Below the pieces are notes generated by a model. That model had not been told where the DNA came from. It was given only the letters and a program-made list of their open reading frames with translations, and ran no database searches. The position numbers and the translations under genes were made by a program. DNA of 64,000 nt from Actinotignum schaalii. Its GTDB lineage: Bacteria; Actinomycetota; Actinomycetes; Actinomycetales; Actinomycetaceae. Every line of letters starts with the position of its first letter. Position 1 is the first letter of the stretch. The DNA is taken from assembly GCF_000724605.1 (NCBI RefSeq), contig NZ_CP008802.1, forward strand, positions 124,001 to 188,000. The letters are read 5' to 3'. Shown in pieces: positions 53,345-63,360 of this stretch.

Positions 53345-54658
53345 ATGATGTATAGCGAACTGCCCCTTCCGCTTAACGCGGGCGCCGGTCTCAATATTGA
53401 CGACGACGGCGCACTCCTACGCCGCACCGTCCTCCCCGGCGGGCTACGTGTCCTCAGCTACCGCCTGCCCCATATTCACTCCACCTACGTCAGCATGTGG
53501 GTGGGCGCCGGGTCACGCGACGAAGTGGCGGATACCCAAGGATCCACCCATTTCCTTGAGCACCTGCTGTTCAAAGGAACGAAGCGGCGCAGCTCCCTCG
53601 ATATTTCGCGAGAAACGGACTACCTGGGCGGGGGATTCAACGCGGCCACCTCGAAGCAATACACCCACTATCACGGCCATATTTTTGACGAGGACCTGCC
53701 CCAGGCCATCGATATCCTCGCCGATATGCTCACCAGCGCGACCCTCAGCGCCGAAGATTTCGCGGTGGAGCGCGGCGTTATCCTCGAGGAGCTCGCCATG
53801 TATGCCGACGACGCTACCGATACCGCCATGGAAAAAATCCCGCAGTTGGTCTTCGGGGATCACCCGCTGGCGCGCCCCGTCGGGGGAACGGCGCAGACGG
53901 TGCGGGCCCTCCAGCACGAGGCACTCCTCGAGCACTACCACGGGGTCTACCATCCCGATGAAGTGGTGGTGGTTGCCGCGGGCGCCGTCGATCACGACAA
54001 GCTATGCGAACTTGCGGTGGAGGCGCTGAGCGCCGGGGGCTGGGATTTGAGCACGGAGCGCGATGCCCACCCGCGCCGTATCGCCCCGCCTATCGTTTAC
54101 CAGGAAGCCCGCGAGCTGCACGTTCCGAAGGAAGTGGAGCAGGCAGCGGTTATCGTGGGGATGCCGGGGCTGAGCTTGACCAGCGAAGACCTGCCCACTT
54201 TGCTCGCTCTCAATGCGATTCTGGGCGGGGGAACTTCCTCGCGGCTCTTCCAGGAAATTCGGGAACGGCGCGCCCTGGCCTACTCGACCTACTCCTTCCC
54301 GATCAGCTACCGCGAAGGCGGCATGTTCTGCCTGGCGGCCGGCTGCGCCCCGCATAATGTGGGCACCGTGCGCGAACTCATGATGACCGAATTGGATCGC
54401 ATTGCCCGCGACGGCGTGAGCGAAGAAGAAACGGAATCCGCCTTCCGGCGCCTGCGCGCCGATATTGTGTTCGACGCCGAACGGGTGGGCACCGCCATGA
54501 CTCGGCTTGGTACTTCCGAGCTGGTGCGGGGCAGCCTCATTTCGCATGAGGAACACCTGCGCCGGGCCCGCGCCGTGCGCGCCGCCGATATAAACGAGCT
54601 GGCCCGCCGCATCGCGGCAGGCCAGCGTTCGTGCGTAACGGTCGGACCGGAGAACTAG
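53345..54658 (+). CDS. M16 family zinc metallopeptidase
   Basis: Mitochondrial-processing-peptidase-like enzyme. The zinc motif HFLEHLLFKGT (HxxEH) is near residue 75 with a distal Glu in RGVILEEL; the second, inactive half carries YSTYSFPISYREGGMF. 437 residues. ATG 53345 (or 53348) follows AGGAAAG; an upstream in-frame ATG at 53294 lies inside the pnp terminator and is rejected. It is the usual gene after pnp in actinobacteria. Substrate unknown. Confidence 0.93.
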   Translation: MMYSELPLPLNAGAGLNIDDDGALLRRTVLPGGLRVLSYRLPHIHSTYVSMWVGAGSRDEVADTQGSTHFLEHLLFKGTKRRSSLDISRETDYLGGGFNAATSKQYTHYHGHIFDEDLPQAIDILADMLTSATLSAEDFAVERGVILEELAMYADDATDTAMEKIPQLVFGDHPLARPVGGTAQTVRALQHEALLEHYHGVYHPDEVVVVAAGAVDHDKLCELAVEALSAGGWDLSTERDAHPRRIAPPIVYQEARELHVPKEVEQAAVIVGMPGLSLTSEDLPTLLALNAILGGGTSSRLFQEIRERRALAYSTYSFPISYREGGMFCLAAGCAPHNVGTVRELMMTELDRIARDGVSEEETESAFRRLRADIVFDAERVGTAMTRLGTSELVRGSLISHEEHLRRARAVRAADINELARRIAAGQRSCVTVGPEN

Positions 54659-54690
54659 CGGGCGCTCCGCTGGGCCGCTAATTCTCCGGT
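54646..54690. terminator. Convergent terminator overlapping the M16 stop codon
   Basis: ACCGGAGAACTAGCGG (54646-54661) pairs with CCGCTAATTCTCCGGT (54675-54690) over 16 bp with one mismatch; the left arm contains the TAG stop. Confidence 0.75.
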
Positions 54691-54700
54691 CGGTTTCCGG

Positions 54701-56749
54701 CTATTCGGTGTCCTCCGGGCTGGGCGCGGACGGGGCGCTTTCGGGCGACGGTGCGGATGGGGCACTGGGTGCGGAGCCTGCGCTCGGGGCGGACGGTGCG
54801 GACGGAGCACTGGGTGCGGACGGCGCAGACGCCGCAGTCTCCGCGCCGTCCGTCTCCTTTTCGTCCATTTCCGCCTCATCCGCCACGGGCTCGCCCACCG
54901 GAGAATGCACCACCTTGAGGGTGCGGTAGCGGTTGAGCGCCGCGGCAATATCCACCGCGCGCGGCCGGGCCAGGAAGGCCGGTTTTTCGCCGGCACCCAA
55001 GGCATCCAGGCCGTGCGTGGCAATGGTCTCCTCCAAGCGTGCAATACCTTCCGGAACGGTGTATCTGCCACGCAGGCACAGAGCGCGGGTGGGGTCGGTC
55101 AGGGAACGGATAGCCCAGGCAATCGCGGCGGTCTGACCCGGATCCACAATCTGGGGCACATCGCTGAGATCAATATCGGCGCGATCCAGAGAAATGAGAT
55201 CCACCCCGCGCGACTTCGTTTTCGCCTTGACCCCGTGGGCCTTGAGGGGGAGCGGGTAGCGCGGCGCCGGGTGTGCAAACTCGGCAATATCGTTGCGCTC
55301 CCGCGGGTGCGCCGCGGCAACCTCGCGGGCCTGCTCCGTGACATCGTGGCACACATAGTGGTCCATAAGGAGCACCCGATCCGCGGCATCCAAGTAATCG
55401 CCCGAGCCACCCATGACCATAATGGTGGAAATACCGGCGCGCGCCATACCTGCCACCCGATCCACAAAAGGCGTAATCGGTTCCTGGTTTGCCGGCACCA
55501 GAGCGCGCATTCGCTCATCACGAATCATGAGATTGGTGGCTGAGGTGTCCTCGTCAATAAGCAAGACCCGCGAACCGGCCTCAATGGACTCAGCGATCGC
55601 GGCGGCCTGCGAAGTAGAACCCGACGCATTTTCGGTGGAAAAATCAGTGGTATCCGTGCCATCGGGCAGGGAATTAATGAAAGCTGAGACATCCACACCG
55701 GTCACCCAGCGCCCGTCGGCGGCGCGCACCTTCATCGCGCTGGGATCCATGGCGACCAGCTCGCGCCCATCCCCGGGAATATGCGCGTAGACGCTGCGCT
55801 CCAGCGCCGAGAGCAGCGTGGACTTACCGTGGTAGCCCCCGCCAACGATCACCGTAATACCGGGAATAACCGGCATGCCGGTCACCTCCCCGGCATGGGG
55901 CAGGCACACGCTTTCGCGCAAATTCTCCGGGCTGGAGAAAGCAATGGCATCACTCAAAGGCAGATCGGAAATACCCGACCGGCGCACCAGTACTGCGCCG
56001 TCGTTAATAAAACCAATCCAGCCGCGTTCCCGAATCACGTCCTGAAGGGCGAGATAATCCTCATACGTTTCCACATGTTTACGTAACGCGTCCCGGTGAG
56101 CTGCGAATTCTTCCCCTTCGGAGGAGAAATTGAGCGTGGCTTCGATGATCTCGGGAAGGTACTCATCGGCGGTTTGGGCCATGGCATGCCCGAGGATTGT
56201 GCGCCCCTGCGCGGGGAAATGACATTGGAAACGCAGCTCCACATGATTGGCGAAAACGGTGGCGCTCGAGCGTTCCAAAATCTCTTGCCCCACTTTCGCG
56301 ATGGAAATATCGCGAGAATGGCGGGCGCGCTCCGCAAAAGTACGGGCTAGGAAATCAGCAACAGCCAGGCGCTGCTCCGGGGTGGTGAGCAGATTAGCGG
56401 GAATCCCCACCTTCGCCGGATCGGCCGTCACCCGCAGCGCGGACGGCGGGGCGTAGGGATCGGATTGCACCCGATCAATATGCACCGTGTACATGCCGTA
56501 GTCGTAATCGCCGATAACAGACTTGTAGGCAGGGTAATTGCGTCCGTCCAGTTCGTGGAGGCGGTCGATAAGGTCGACGTCGTCTCCTTCGACCCGCGCA
56601 AATTCGCGCCGTTCACGGGGCGCCCCGCCCCGCCTATCCCGACGGTCGAATTGGCGATCCCGGCCCCCGCGCGGGCTCCGGCCTCCCCGGTAGTCGCGCC
56701 CGCCGCGGGCATCGTAACGTTCCGAGCTGTGCTCATATCCAAAACTCAT
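54701..56749 (-). CDS. PF09818-type P-loop ATPase with RGG-rich N terminus
   Basis: Predicted ATPase of the ABC-ATPase/MRB1590 family, often misnamed isopentenyl-diphosphate isomerase. From ATG 56749 it has 682 residues. Residues 5-50 are RGG/RDR repeats like an RNA-binding tail. The core has Walker A IVGGGYHGKSTLL near residue 310 and Walker B RVLLIDEDTSATNLMIRD near 400. The last ~45 residues are Ala-Pro-Ser repeats. An mRNA or RNA-protein role is suggested by the RGG tail and by the kinetoplastid relative MRB1590, but not shown. It shares a short divergent promoter region with dapB. Confidence 0.85.
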   Translation of the reverse strand: MSFGYEHSSERYDARGGRDYRGGRSPRGGRDRQFDRRDRRGGAPRERREFARVEGDDVDLIDRLHELDGRNYPAYKSVIGDYDYGMYTVHIDRVQSDPYAPPSALRVTADPAKVGIPANLLTTPEQRLAVADFLARTFAERARHSRDISIAKVGQEILERSSATVFANHVELRFQCHFPAQGRTILGHAMAQTADEYLPEIIEATLNFSSEGEEFAAHRDALRKHVETYEDYLALQDVIRERGWIGFINDGAVLVRRSGISDLPLSDAIAFSSPENLRESVCLPHAGEVTGMPVIPGITVIVGGGYHGKSTLLSALERSVYAHIPGDGRELVAMDPSAMKVRAADGRWVTGVDVSAFINSLPDGTDTTDFSTENASGSTSQAAAIAESIEAGSRVLLIDEDTSATNLMIRDERMRALVPANQEPITPFVDRVAGMARAGISTIMVMGGSGDYLDAADRVLLMDHYVCHDVTEQAREVAAAHPRERNDIAEFAHPAPRYPLPLKAHGVKAKTKSRGVDLISLDRADIDLSDVPQIVDPGQTAAIAWAIRSLTDPTRALCLRGRYTVPEGIARLEETIATHGLDALGAGEKPAFLARPRAVDIAAALNRYRTLKVVHSPVGEPVADEAEMDEKETDGAETAASAPSAPSAPSAPSAPSAGSAPSAPSAPSPESAPSAPSPEDTE

Positions 56750-56756
56750 AACACCT

Positions 56757-56762
56757 AGTCTA
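56757..56762 (-). promoter_or_regulatory. -10 box of the PF09818 ATPase gene (leaderless)
   Basis: Reverse-strand TAGACT, 7 nt before ATG 56749. It is only 11 bp from the dapB -10 box on the other strand, so the two promoters overlap. Confidence 0.6.
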
Positions 56763-56773
56763 TCCAGGCCACG

Positions 56774-56779
56774 TAGCAT
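56774..56779 (+). promoter_or_regulatory. -10 box of dapB (leaderless)
   Basis: TAGCAT, 7 nt before ATG 56787. It includes the first bases of an in-frame ATG at 56778, which therefore is unlikely to be the start. Confidence 0.6.
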
Positions 56780-56786
56780 GGACGGT

Positions 56787-57533
56787 ATGACTATCAACGT
56801 AGCTGTGGTGGGAGCGGCGGGACGGATGGGGAGCACCGTGTGCACCGCCGTCACCGCCGCCCCCGATATGAACCTGACCGCCCGGATCACCAAGGACGAT
56901 CCCATCAACGCCCAGACCCTGGCGGGCGCCACCGTGGGAGTGGATTTCACCGTTCCCGATGCCACGGAAGATACCGTGCGAGCCCTCCTGACTCACGGCT
57001 GCCACGCCGTCGTCGGGGCAACGGGATGGACCCCGGAAAAAATCGCGCGTATTGAGGCGGTGGCCAAGGAAACGGGGCGCCATGTGCTCATCGCCCCGAA
57101 TTTCGGTTTGAGCGCCGTGCTCACGATGATATTCGCGGAAATGGCCGCCCCGTATTTCGAATCCGTCGAAGTGGTGGAAATGCACCATCCCGATAAAGTG
57201 GATGCTCCATCGGGAACGGCGCGCGCCACCGCGGAGAAAATCGCGGCGGCCCGGGCGGCGGCCGGATGCGCACCCGCCCCCGATGCGACCTGCGGGCCGG
57301 CGCCCGCCCGCGGGGAGAAAATTGCCGGCATCCCGGTGCACGCGGTGCGCCTACGGGGCCTGAACGCCCACGAAACGGTGCTGTTGGGCAACCCGGGCGA
57401 ACAGCTCACCTTGCGCCAGGATTCTTTCACCCGCGAATCGTTTATGCCCGGGGTGCTCCTCGCTATCCGCGGCATTGACCAGCATCCGGGCGTGCAGGTG
57501 GGATTAGAGCAGTACATGAGCTGGGGACGATAG
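56787..57533 (+). CDS. dapB: 4-hydroxy-tetrahydrodipicolinate reductase
   Basis: Second step of the lysine/diaminopimelate branch, after DapA. NAD(P)H site VAVVGAAGRMG at the N terminus, substrate site VEMHHPDKVDAPSGTA near residue 130. 248 residues, normal length. I place the start at ATG 56787 because it gives the family N terminus and follows a -10 box by 7 nt; 56778 is in frame. The dapA -10 box overlaps its stop. Confidence 0.96.
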   Translation: MTINVAVVGAAGRMGSTVCTAVTAAPDMNLTARITKDDPINAQTLAGATVGVDFTVPDATEDTVRALLTHGCHAVVGATGWTPEKIARIEAVAKETGRHVLIAPNFGLSAVLTMIFAEMAAPYFESVEVVEMHHPDKVDAPSGTARATAEKIAAARAAAGCAPAPDATCGPAPARGEKIAGIPVHAVRLRGLNAHETVLLGNPGEQLTLRQDSFTRESFMPGVLLAIRGIDQHPGVQVGLEQYMSWGR

Positions 57534-57536
57534 GCT
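57531..57536 (+). promoter_or_regulatory. -10 box of dapA (leaderless)
   Basis: TAGGCT, 6 nt before ATG 57543; its first three bases are the dapB stop codon. Confidence 0.55.
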
Positions 57537-57542
57537 GAGCCC

Positions 57543-58451
57543 ATGGACGAGCACACTTTGCCTTCACGCAGTTTCGGATCCGTCAGCGTCGCTATGGTGA
57601 CCCCCTTCCACGCCGACGGCTCCTTGGATGTTGATGCCGCGGTGGCGCTGGCCACCACCCTCGTGGACCAGGGCTGCGATGCGCTGCTCCTCTCGGGTAC
57701 CACCGGGGAATCTCCCACCACGCACCAGCCCGAAAAAGATGTACTGGTGCGGGAAGTGTGCGCGGCGGTGAGGAATCGCGCCATGGTTATCGCCGGCGCC
57801 GGTTCCAATGACACCGCCCACGCCGTGCGCATTGCCCGCGGTGCCGAAAAAAGTGGGGCGCAGGGGCTGCTCGTCGTCGCCCCGTATTACAACCGCCCCT
57901 CCCAAGAGGGTGTGTACCAGCATATTTTGAACGTGACGGAAGCAACCGATCTGCCCGTCATGGTTTACGATATCCCGGGGCGCACCGGGGTGCGGCTCGA
58001 ACTGGATACGCTGCTACGGCTAGCGGAGCATCCGCGCATCCTCGCCGTCAAAGATGCCACCGGGGACGTGGCGGGCGGTTTCGTGAAAATGGCGCGTACC
58101 GGCCTGGAATACTACTCCGGGGACGACGCCCTCAATTTCGCTTGGCTCGCCCACGGGGCGTCCGGGGTGATTTCGGTGGCCGGACACGTTATCGCGGCGC
58201 GCTTGCGGGCCCTGGTGGAGCAGGTAGACGCCGGGGATCTTCCCGCTGCCCGCCGAGAAGCCGCCGCGCAGCGCCATATTATTTCCGCGATTATGGGAAG
58301 TGGCCAGGGCGCCGTTATGGCCAAAGAGGCGCTTAAACTCCTCGGGGTTATCCCCTCGGCAACCTTGCGGCTACCCCTGGTGGGGGCCTCCGCGGTGCAG
58401 ATCGCAGAACTGGCGGAAGCGCTGCGCGCCGAGGGGCTCCTCGCGGACTAG
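57543..58451 (+). CDS. dapA: 4-hydroxy-tetrahydrodipicolinate synthase
   Basis: Condenses pyruvate and aspartate semialdehyde, the first committed step of lysine and diaminopimelate synthesis. TIM barrel with LLLSGTTGESPTTHQPEK near residue 50, VYDIPGRTG (Tyr) near 140 and the Schiff-base Lys in ILAVKDATGD near 170. 302 residues. With dapB it supplies diaminopimelate or lysine for the cell wall. Confidence 0.97.
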   Translation: MDEHTLPSRSFGSVSVAMVTPFHADGSLDVDAAVALATTLVDQGCDALLLSGTTGESPTTHQPEKDVLVREVCAAVRNRAMVIAGAGSNDTAHAVRIARGAEKSGAQGLLVVAPYYNRPSQEGVYQHILNVTEATDLPVMVYDIPGRTGVRLELDTLLRLAEHPRILAVKDATGDVAGGFVKMARTGLEYYSGDDALNFAWLAHGASGVISVAGHVIAARLRALVEQVDAGDLPAARREAAAQRHIISAIMGSGQGAVMAKEALKLLGVIPSATLRLPLVGASAVQIAELAEALRAEGLLAD

Positions 58452-58482
58452 CCGATGCGGGCACGGCGGCAACGGTGGTGGG

Positions 58483-58570
58483 CACCGTGCCGTGCCGTGC
58501 CGCAACGAGGTGGCAGGCCCCGTGCCGCGCCATGCCACAACGAGGTGGGGCGCCCCGTGCCGCACCGTGC
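58483..58570 (+). repeat. 35-bp tandem repeat between dapA and rnj
   Basis: Two full copies (58483-58517, 58518-58552) and a half copy (58553-58570) share CCGTGCCG, TGCC and CAACGAGGTGG. It is non-coding and rich in GCACCGT/CCGTGCC. Confidence 0.9.
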
Positions 58571-58658
58571 ACCGTCGTCGCGGGCTTGCGAGCCACGAGT
58601 TTTACGCCCGGGCATGAAGCACCTATGGAAGCGCCCCGCTTCGTGAGAGAATACAGGG

Positions 58659-60335
58659 GTGAGTGATGAAGTGAAGAAATCTGTACCACCGCTGCGGAAC
58701 GCCGTTCGTATTGTTCCCTTAGGTGGGCTCGGTGAAGTTGGCCGCAATTGCAATGTTCTTGAATACCAGGGAAAACTGGTGGTTGCTGATTGCGGCGTGC
58801 TGTTCCCCGAAGAAGCCCAGCCCGGTGTTGATCTTATTCTCCCCAATCTTGACTACTTGGAAGATCGCCTCGAGGATATTGCCGCCATCGTGCTCACCCA
58901 CGGGCATGAAGACCATATCGGGGCGGTTCCCTACCTGCTGAAAATGCGCCCGGATATCCCGGTGATCGGCTCCCAATTGACCATTGCTTTCGTGGAGGCG
59001 AAGCTCCAGGAGCACCACATCACCCCGCATGTCACCGTGGTGGCCGAAGGGGATTCCATGAGTATCGCGGGCATGGAATTTGAGTTCATTGCCGTCAACC
59101 ATTCCATTCCGGATGCGCTGGCCCTCTTCATCCGTACCCCGGAGGGCAATATTCTCATCACCGGTGATTTCAAGATGGACCAGCTTCCGCTGGACGGGCG
59201 CCTCACCGACCTGCGTGCTTTCGCGGCGGCCGGGGATGAAGGCGTGGACCTGTTCATGTGCGATTCCACCAACGCGGAAATCCCCGGTTTTGTGCATTCC
59301 GAATCAGAAATTCAGCCGGTGATCGATTCGGTGATCGGCGGGGCCACCGGGCAGATCGTCGTCGCGTCCTTTGCCTCGCACGTGCACCGGGTCCAGCAGG
59401 TTCTCAACGCCGCGGCCCACAACGGGCGCAAGGTCGCCTTCGTGGGTCGCTCCATGGTGCGCAATATGAAAATTGCGGAGGACCTGGGGTATTTGGACGT
59501 GCCAGAGGGCACCGTCGTCGATCTTAAAAATATGAAGGACCTGCCCGAAAATCGCCGCATCTACATGTCCACCGGCTCCCAGGGCGAACCCATGGCGGTG
59601 CTTTCCCGTATCGCGAATCGTTCCCACCCCAAGGTGGCGATTAATCCCGGGGATACGGTGCTGCTGGCCTCCTCGCTCATTCCCGGAAACGAAAATTCGG
59701 TGTTCCGGGTGATCAACGGGCTTATCAAGCTCGGCGCGAATGTTATCCACCAGGGAAATGCGCGGGTGCACGTATCCGGGCACGCCGCCCAGGGCGAATT
59801 GCTCTATTGCTACAACATTTTGCAGCCGGCTTACGCCATGCCCATTCACGGGGAGGTGCGCCACCAGGTCGCTAATGCCGGTGTCGCGGTGAAAACCGGG
59901 GTGCCTGCCGATAATGTGATTCTGGCGGAAAACGGTTCGGTTATCGATATGATCGACGGCGAAGTGCGCCTCGTCGGTTCGGTTCCTTTCCAGAATATTT
60001 ACGTGGACGGTTCCTCGGTCGGGGATATTACCGAATCCGAACTCAAGGACCGCCAAATTCTCTCCAACGAAGGCTTTATTGCTATTTTCGCGGTGGTGGA
60101 TACCAATGCGCGGCGCATTGTTACCGGCCCGCATCTCCAGGCACGTGCCATGGCCGAAGATGAAACCGTCTTTGACAGCATTACTCCGGAAGTCACGCGT
60201 GCCCTGGAAGAAGCCGTGGCGAAGGGCTCGGATAGCTACGGGATGCAGCAGGCCATGCGGCGCGTGGTGGGGCGCTGGGTGTCGCGCAAATTGCGCCGTT
60301 CGCCCATGATTATTCCGACCGTCGTGGAGGTGTAG
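58659..60335 (+). CDS. rnj: Ribonuclease J
   Basis: Metallo-beta-lactamase/beta-CASP nuclease with 5'-3' exonuclease and endonuclease activity in RNA maturation and decay. VRIVPLGGLGEVGRNCNVLE at the N terminus, zinc motif LTHGHEDHIGAVPYLL near residue 78, the beta-CASP region with CDSTNAE, and IHGEVRHQ near residue 400. 558 residues. GTG 58659 gives the family start; a weak -10-like GAGAAT lies 6 nt before it. Downstream of dapA, as in mycobacteria and relatives. Confidence 0.97.
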   Translation: MSDEVKKSVPPLRNAVRIVPLGGLGEVGRNCNVLEYQGKLVVADCGVLFPEEAQPGVDLILPNLDYLEDRLEDIAAIVLTHGHEDHIGAVPYLLKMRPDIPVIGSQLTIAFVEAKLQEHHITPHVTVVAEGDSMSIAGMEFEFIAVNHSIPDALALFIRTPEGNILITGDFKMDQLPLDGRLTDLRAFAAAGDEGVDLFMCDSTNAEIPGFVHSESEIQPVIDSVIGGATGQIVVASFASHVHRVQQVLNAAAHNGRKVAFVGRSMVRNMKIAEDLGYLDVPEGTVVDLKNMKDLPENRRIYMSTGSQGEPMAVLSRIANRSHPKVAINPGDTVLLASSLIPGNENSVFRVINGLIKLGANVIHQGNARVHVSGHAAQGELLYCYNILQPAYAMPIHGEVRHQVANAGVAVKTGVPADNVILAENGSVIDMIDGEVRLVGSVPFQNIYVDGSSVGDITESELKDRQILSNEGFIAIFAVVDTNARRIVTGPHLQARAMAEDETVFDSITPEVTRALEEAVAKGSDSYGMQQAMRRVVGRWVSRKLRRSPMIIPTVVEV

Positions 60336-60384
60336 TCCCCCTCGCATGCGGCGCGCCGGGAGGGGCAAGTTTTTGCACAAAGGC

Positions 60385-60390
60385 TAGGCT
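60385..60390 (+). promoter_or_regulatory. -10 box of ftsK (leaderless)
   Basis: TAGGCT, 6 nt before GTG 60397. Confidence 0.55.
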
Positions 60391-60396
60391 TTTGAT

Positions 60397-63351
60397 GTGA
60401 AGTTTCAGCGACGTGTCAAAAAAACCGAGAAAGAGACGACGGCGCCCGCGCGCCGCCCGTCCCGCCGTACCGCACCGTCCGCTAACGGTGCGGGTACGGA
60501 GCGGGCGGAGGGCCGCCAGTTGACGGGGAACGTGCGCAACGCCCTCGTCGCGACCTTCCTCGGTCTCGCGGTTATCGTGGCACTGCGCGAATGGTTCAAT
60601 ATTTCCGGGGTGCTCGGCGGGGTTATTCACCACGCCACCGCCGGTATCTTTGGGCTACTCTCCGTTCTTATTCCCGCAGTCTTTCTGGCCCTGGCTATCA
60701 GACTGGTGGTTCCGGCACGCGGGAACGAACACCGGCGGGTACTGCTCGGTGTATTGATGATCGTGGTGTGCCTGGCCGGCATTATTCACGTCGTGAAACA
60801 ACCGCGCAGCCCGGCCGACCACTTCGCGGACGTGGAAAACGCCGGCGGCCTGATCGGCTGGCTCGGCGGGGGCGTCCTCGAGATGCTGTTCTCCCCGTGG
60901 GGCGCCGTTCCTATCCTCGTCATTATTATTTTGTGGGCGGGGCTCTATATTGCCGACGTCTCCATGGCGGATATTGCCGCCACCATTCGGGACCGGCGCG
61001 AACAGCGCCAGCTTGATGCGGGGGAGGAGATCGCCAACCGCGGGCATTCCGCATCGGTGCCCTACGATTCCCCCCACGATATTGACGCGGCGGAGAACAC
61101 CACCCGGCTCCCCAGCGCCGGGCGCACGTCGCGGCGCGGCAAGAAATCCGCGCGCAGTTACTTGGATGCGGCACTGTCCGGGGCTTCTTCTGAGCACGAC
61201 GCCGCCGCTACCGATCCCGCCTCCAGTAACGGCGGGAATGGCGCAGACGGGGCAGCGGGGGCCGCCTGGGCAGACGGTGCCAATGGTGCTAGTGGGGCCA
61301 ATGGTGCGCAGGCCCACGGCGCCACCACGGTGCTACCGCAAGCCACGGCGGGCAGCGGGGCGGCGGGCCGGGCGGCGTCGTCGCCGAAAAAAACGGGGCG
61401 CACCAAGAAAAGCGGCAGCGCGGGAGAGACCCAGGATGCGGCGGCCACGGTGCCCGATCTTCCCGCCCCCGATACCGGCGCACCGTTCACCCGCACCCAG
61501 CAACTAGCTCTCGACCCGAGTATTTTGTATGAGCTGCCCTCCCCGGATCTGCTCAAACGCGGGGCGGTGCATCCCGAACGTACCGAGGCAAATGATCGCG
61601 TTGTTGCTGCGCTCACCCAGGTCTTCACCGATTTCGGGGTGGATGCGCAGGTGGTTGGCTTTTCACGCGGACCGACGGTCACCCAGTACGAAGTGGAACT
61701 GGGGCCGGGCGTCAAAGTCGAGCGCATCACCCAGCTCTCGAAAAATATTGCTTATGCGGTGGCAAGCGCCGATGTACGTATTCTTTCGCCCATTCCTGGC
61801 AAATCTGCGATCGGTATTGAGATTCCCAATGCGGACCGTGAAGTGGTGCAGCTAGGCGACGTCTTGGCCTCCGACGTGGCGCGCCGTGACCACCATCCCC
61901 TCACCGTGGCGGTGGGGAAGAATGTGCGCGGGCAGTTCGTGGTGACCAACCTGGCGAAAATGCCGCACCTGCTGGTGGCGGGAGCCACCGGTGCGGGGAA
62001 GTCGTCGTTCATTAACTCGATGATTACTTCGGTACTTATGCGCTGCACCCCGGACGAAGTACGGATGATCCTCGTGGATCCCAAGCGCGTGGAGCTGACG
62101 ATTTACGCGGGTATTCCCCATCTCATCACACCGATTATTACCAACCCGAAGAAGGCTGCCGAAGCGCTGGAATGGGTGGTCAAGGAGATGGATGCGCGCT
62201 ACGACGATATGCAGTCCTACCGCTTCAAGAACATTACCGATTTCAACGAGGCGATCCGGGCGGGCACCGTTAAGGCACATGACCCGCACCGTACCCTCCA
62301 GCCTTACCCCTACCTGCTGGTCGTGGTGGACGAATTAGCCGACATGATGATGGTGGCGCCGCGCGACGTGGAATCCTCCATCCAGCGCATCACCCAGCTG
62401 GCGCGCGCCGCCGGTATTCACCTGGTGCTCGCCACACAGCGTCCCTCCGTGGACGTGGTTACCGGCCTCATTAAAGCCAATATTCCCTCCCGCCTGGCCT
62501 TTATGACCTCCTCGCTGGCCGATTCGCGCACCATTCTCGACCAGGGTGGGGCGGAAAAGCTCATTGGGCAAGGTGACGCCCTCTTCATGCCCGGCGGTGC
62601 CCAGCCGATTCGTCTCCAGGGGGCCTGGGTGGACGAGGCGGAAATTGAGCGCGTTGTCGAGCATGTGAAAACGCAGCTGCGCCCCCAGTACCGCGAAGAT
62701 TTCCAAGAAACGGTGGAGGCCGCCGGGCGCGAAAAGAAACAGCGCGAAGAAATCGGCGAGGATCTCGATATTCTGCTCCAGGCTGCGGAAATCGTGATTA
62801 CCACCCAATTCGGATCCACCTCCATGCTGCAACGTAAATTGCGCATTGGTTTCGCCAAGGCGGGGCGGATGATGGATCTGCTCGAACAATACGAAATCGT
62901 GGGGCCCTCCGAAGGCTCCAAGGCCCGCGACGTACTGGTGGCGCCGGAACTGGTGGAGGATGCCCTTGCCATGCTGCGCGGAGAACGTGAATCTATTTAC
63001 GAGGACGAACCGGGGCAGGCGGAAGCCGGGGCCGGGGCAGCTGGCGCCGGCATGCCGGGAACTGGAGCGCCCGGCGGGGCGAACGGCGCGGCAACGGGGC
63101 ACGGTGCGGACGGCGGGAATGCCGGGAACGGTGCGAACGGCGCCTACGTTGGAAACGGGGCAGGCGGCGCGAACGGTGGTAACGGGGCGCCTAACGGTGC
63201 GAACGGTGCCGGTGCTGGCACCGTGCCCGTGAACCGCTACGCAGAAGATCCGCTGGCACACGACCCGGAGGACACCGCCCCCACCTGGTACGACGATGAT
63301 GATCCCGCCGGTGAATCCGGTGAGGACGCCTGGCAGCTCACGGGGCGGTAA
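60397..63351 (+). CDS. ftsK: DNA translocase FtsK
   Basis: Septal DNA pump that clears the terminus and activates XerC/XerD recombination. Four membrane helices (residues about 50-190), a Gly/Ala/Asn-rich linker (about 255-330, with [18 protein letters not shown]), then the motor: VEHPE-like ERTEANDRV, Walker [17 protein letters not shown] near 526, [18 protein letters not shown] near 645, and the gamma winged helix ([21 protein letters not shown]). A second repeat tail ([19 protein letters not shown]) lies at about residues 905-945, after the gamma domain, which is unusual. Both repeats are built from ACGGTGC. Confidence 0.97.
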   Translation: MKFQRRVKKTEKETTAPARRPSRRTAPSANGAGTERAEGRQLTGNVRNALVATFLGLAVIVALREWFNISGVLGGVIHHATAGIFGLLSVLIPAVFLALAIRLVVPARGNEHRRVLLGVLMIVVCLAGIIHVVKQPRSPADHFADVENAGGLIGWLGGGVLEMLFSPWGAVPILVIIILWAGLYIADVSMADIAATIRDRREQRQLDAGEEIANRGHSASVPYDSPHDIDAAENTTRLPSAGRTSRRGKKSARSYLDAALSGASSEHDAAATDPASSNGGNGADGAAGAAWADGANGASGANGAQAHGATTVLPQATAGSGAAGRAASSPKKTGRTKKSGSAGETQDAAATVPDLPAPDTGAPFTRTQQLALDPSILYELPSPDLLKRGAVHPERTEANDRVVAALTQVFTDFGVDAQVVGFSRGPTVTQYEVELGPGVKVERITQLSKNIAYAVASADVRILSPIPGKSAIGIEIPNADREVVQLGDVLASDVARRDHHPLTVAVGKNVRGQFVVTNLAKMPHLLVAGATGAGKSSFINSMITSVLMRCTPDEVRMILVDPKRVELTIYAGIPHLITPIITNPKKAAEALEWVVKEMDARYDDMQSYRFKNITDFNEAIRAGTVKAHDPHRTLQPYPYLLVVVDELADMMMVAPRDVESSIQRITQLARAAGIHLVLATQRPSVDVVTGLIKANIPSRLAFMTSSLADSRTILDQGGAEKLIGQGDALFMPGGAQPIRLQGAWVDEAEIERVVEHVKTQLRPQYREDFQETVEAAGREKKQREEIGEDLDILLQAAEIVITTQFGSTSMLQRKLRIGFAKAGRMMDLLEQYEIVGPSEGSKARDVLVAPELVEDALAMLRGERESIYEDEPGQAEAGAGAAGAGMPGTGAPGGANGAATGHGADGGNAGNGANGAYVGNGAGGANGGNGAPNGANGAGAGTVPVNRYAEDPLAHDPEDTAPTWYDDDDPAGESGEDAWQLTGR

Positions 63352-63354
63352 AGT
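63349..63354 (+). promoter_or_regulatory. -10 box of pgsA (leaderless)
   Basis: TAAAGT, 6 nt before ATG 63361; it includes the ftsK stop codon. Confidence 0.5.
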
Positions 63355-63360
63355 AGGGCC

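Noticed and set aside
34511-58570. Possible CRISPR array from the short tandem repeats
   Set aside because: The repeats are directly tandem, differ between sites, have no unique spacers, and no cas gene is present.
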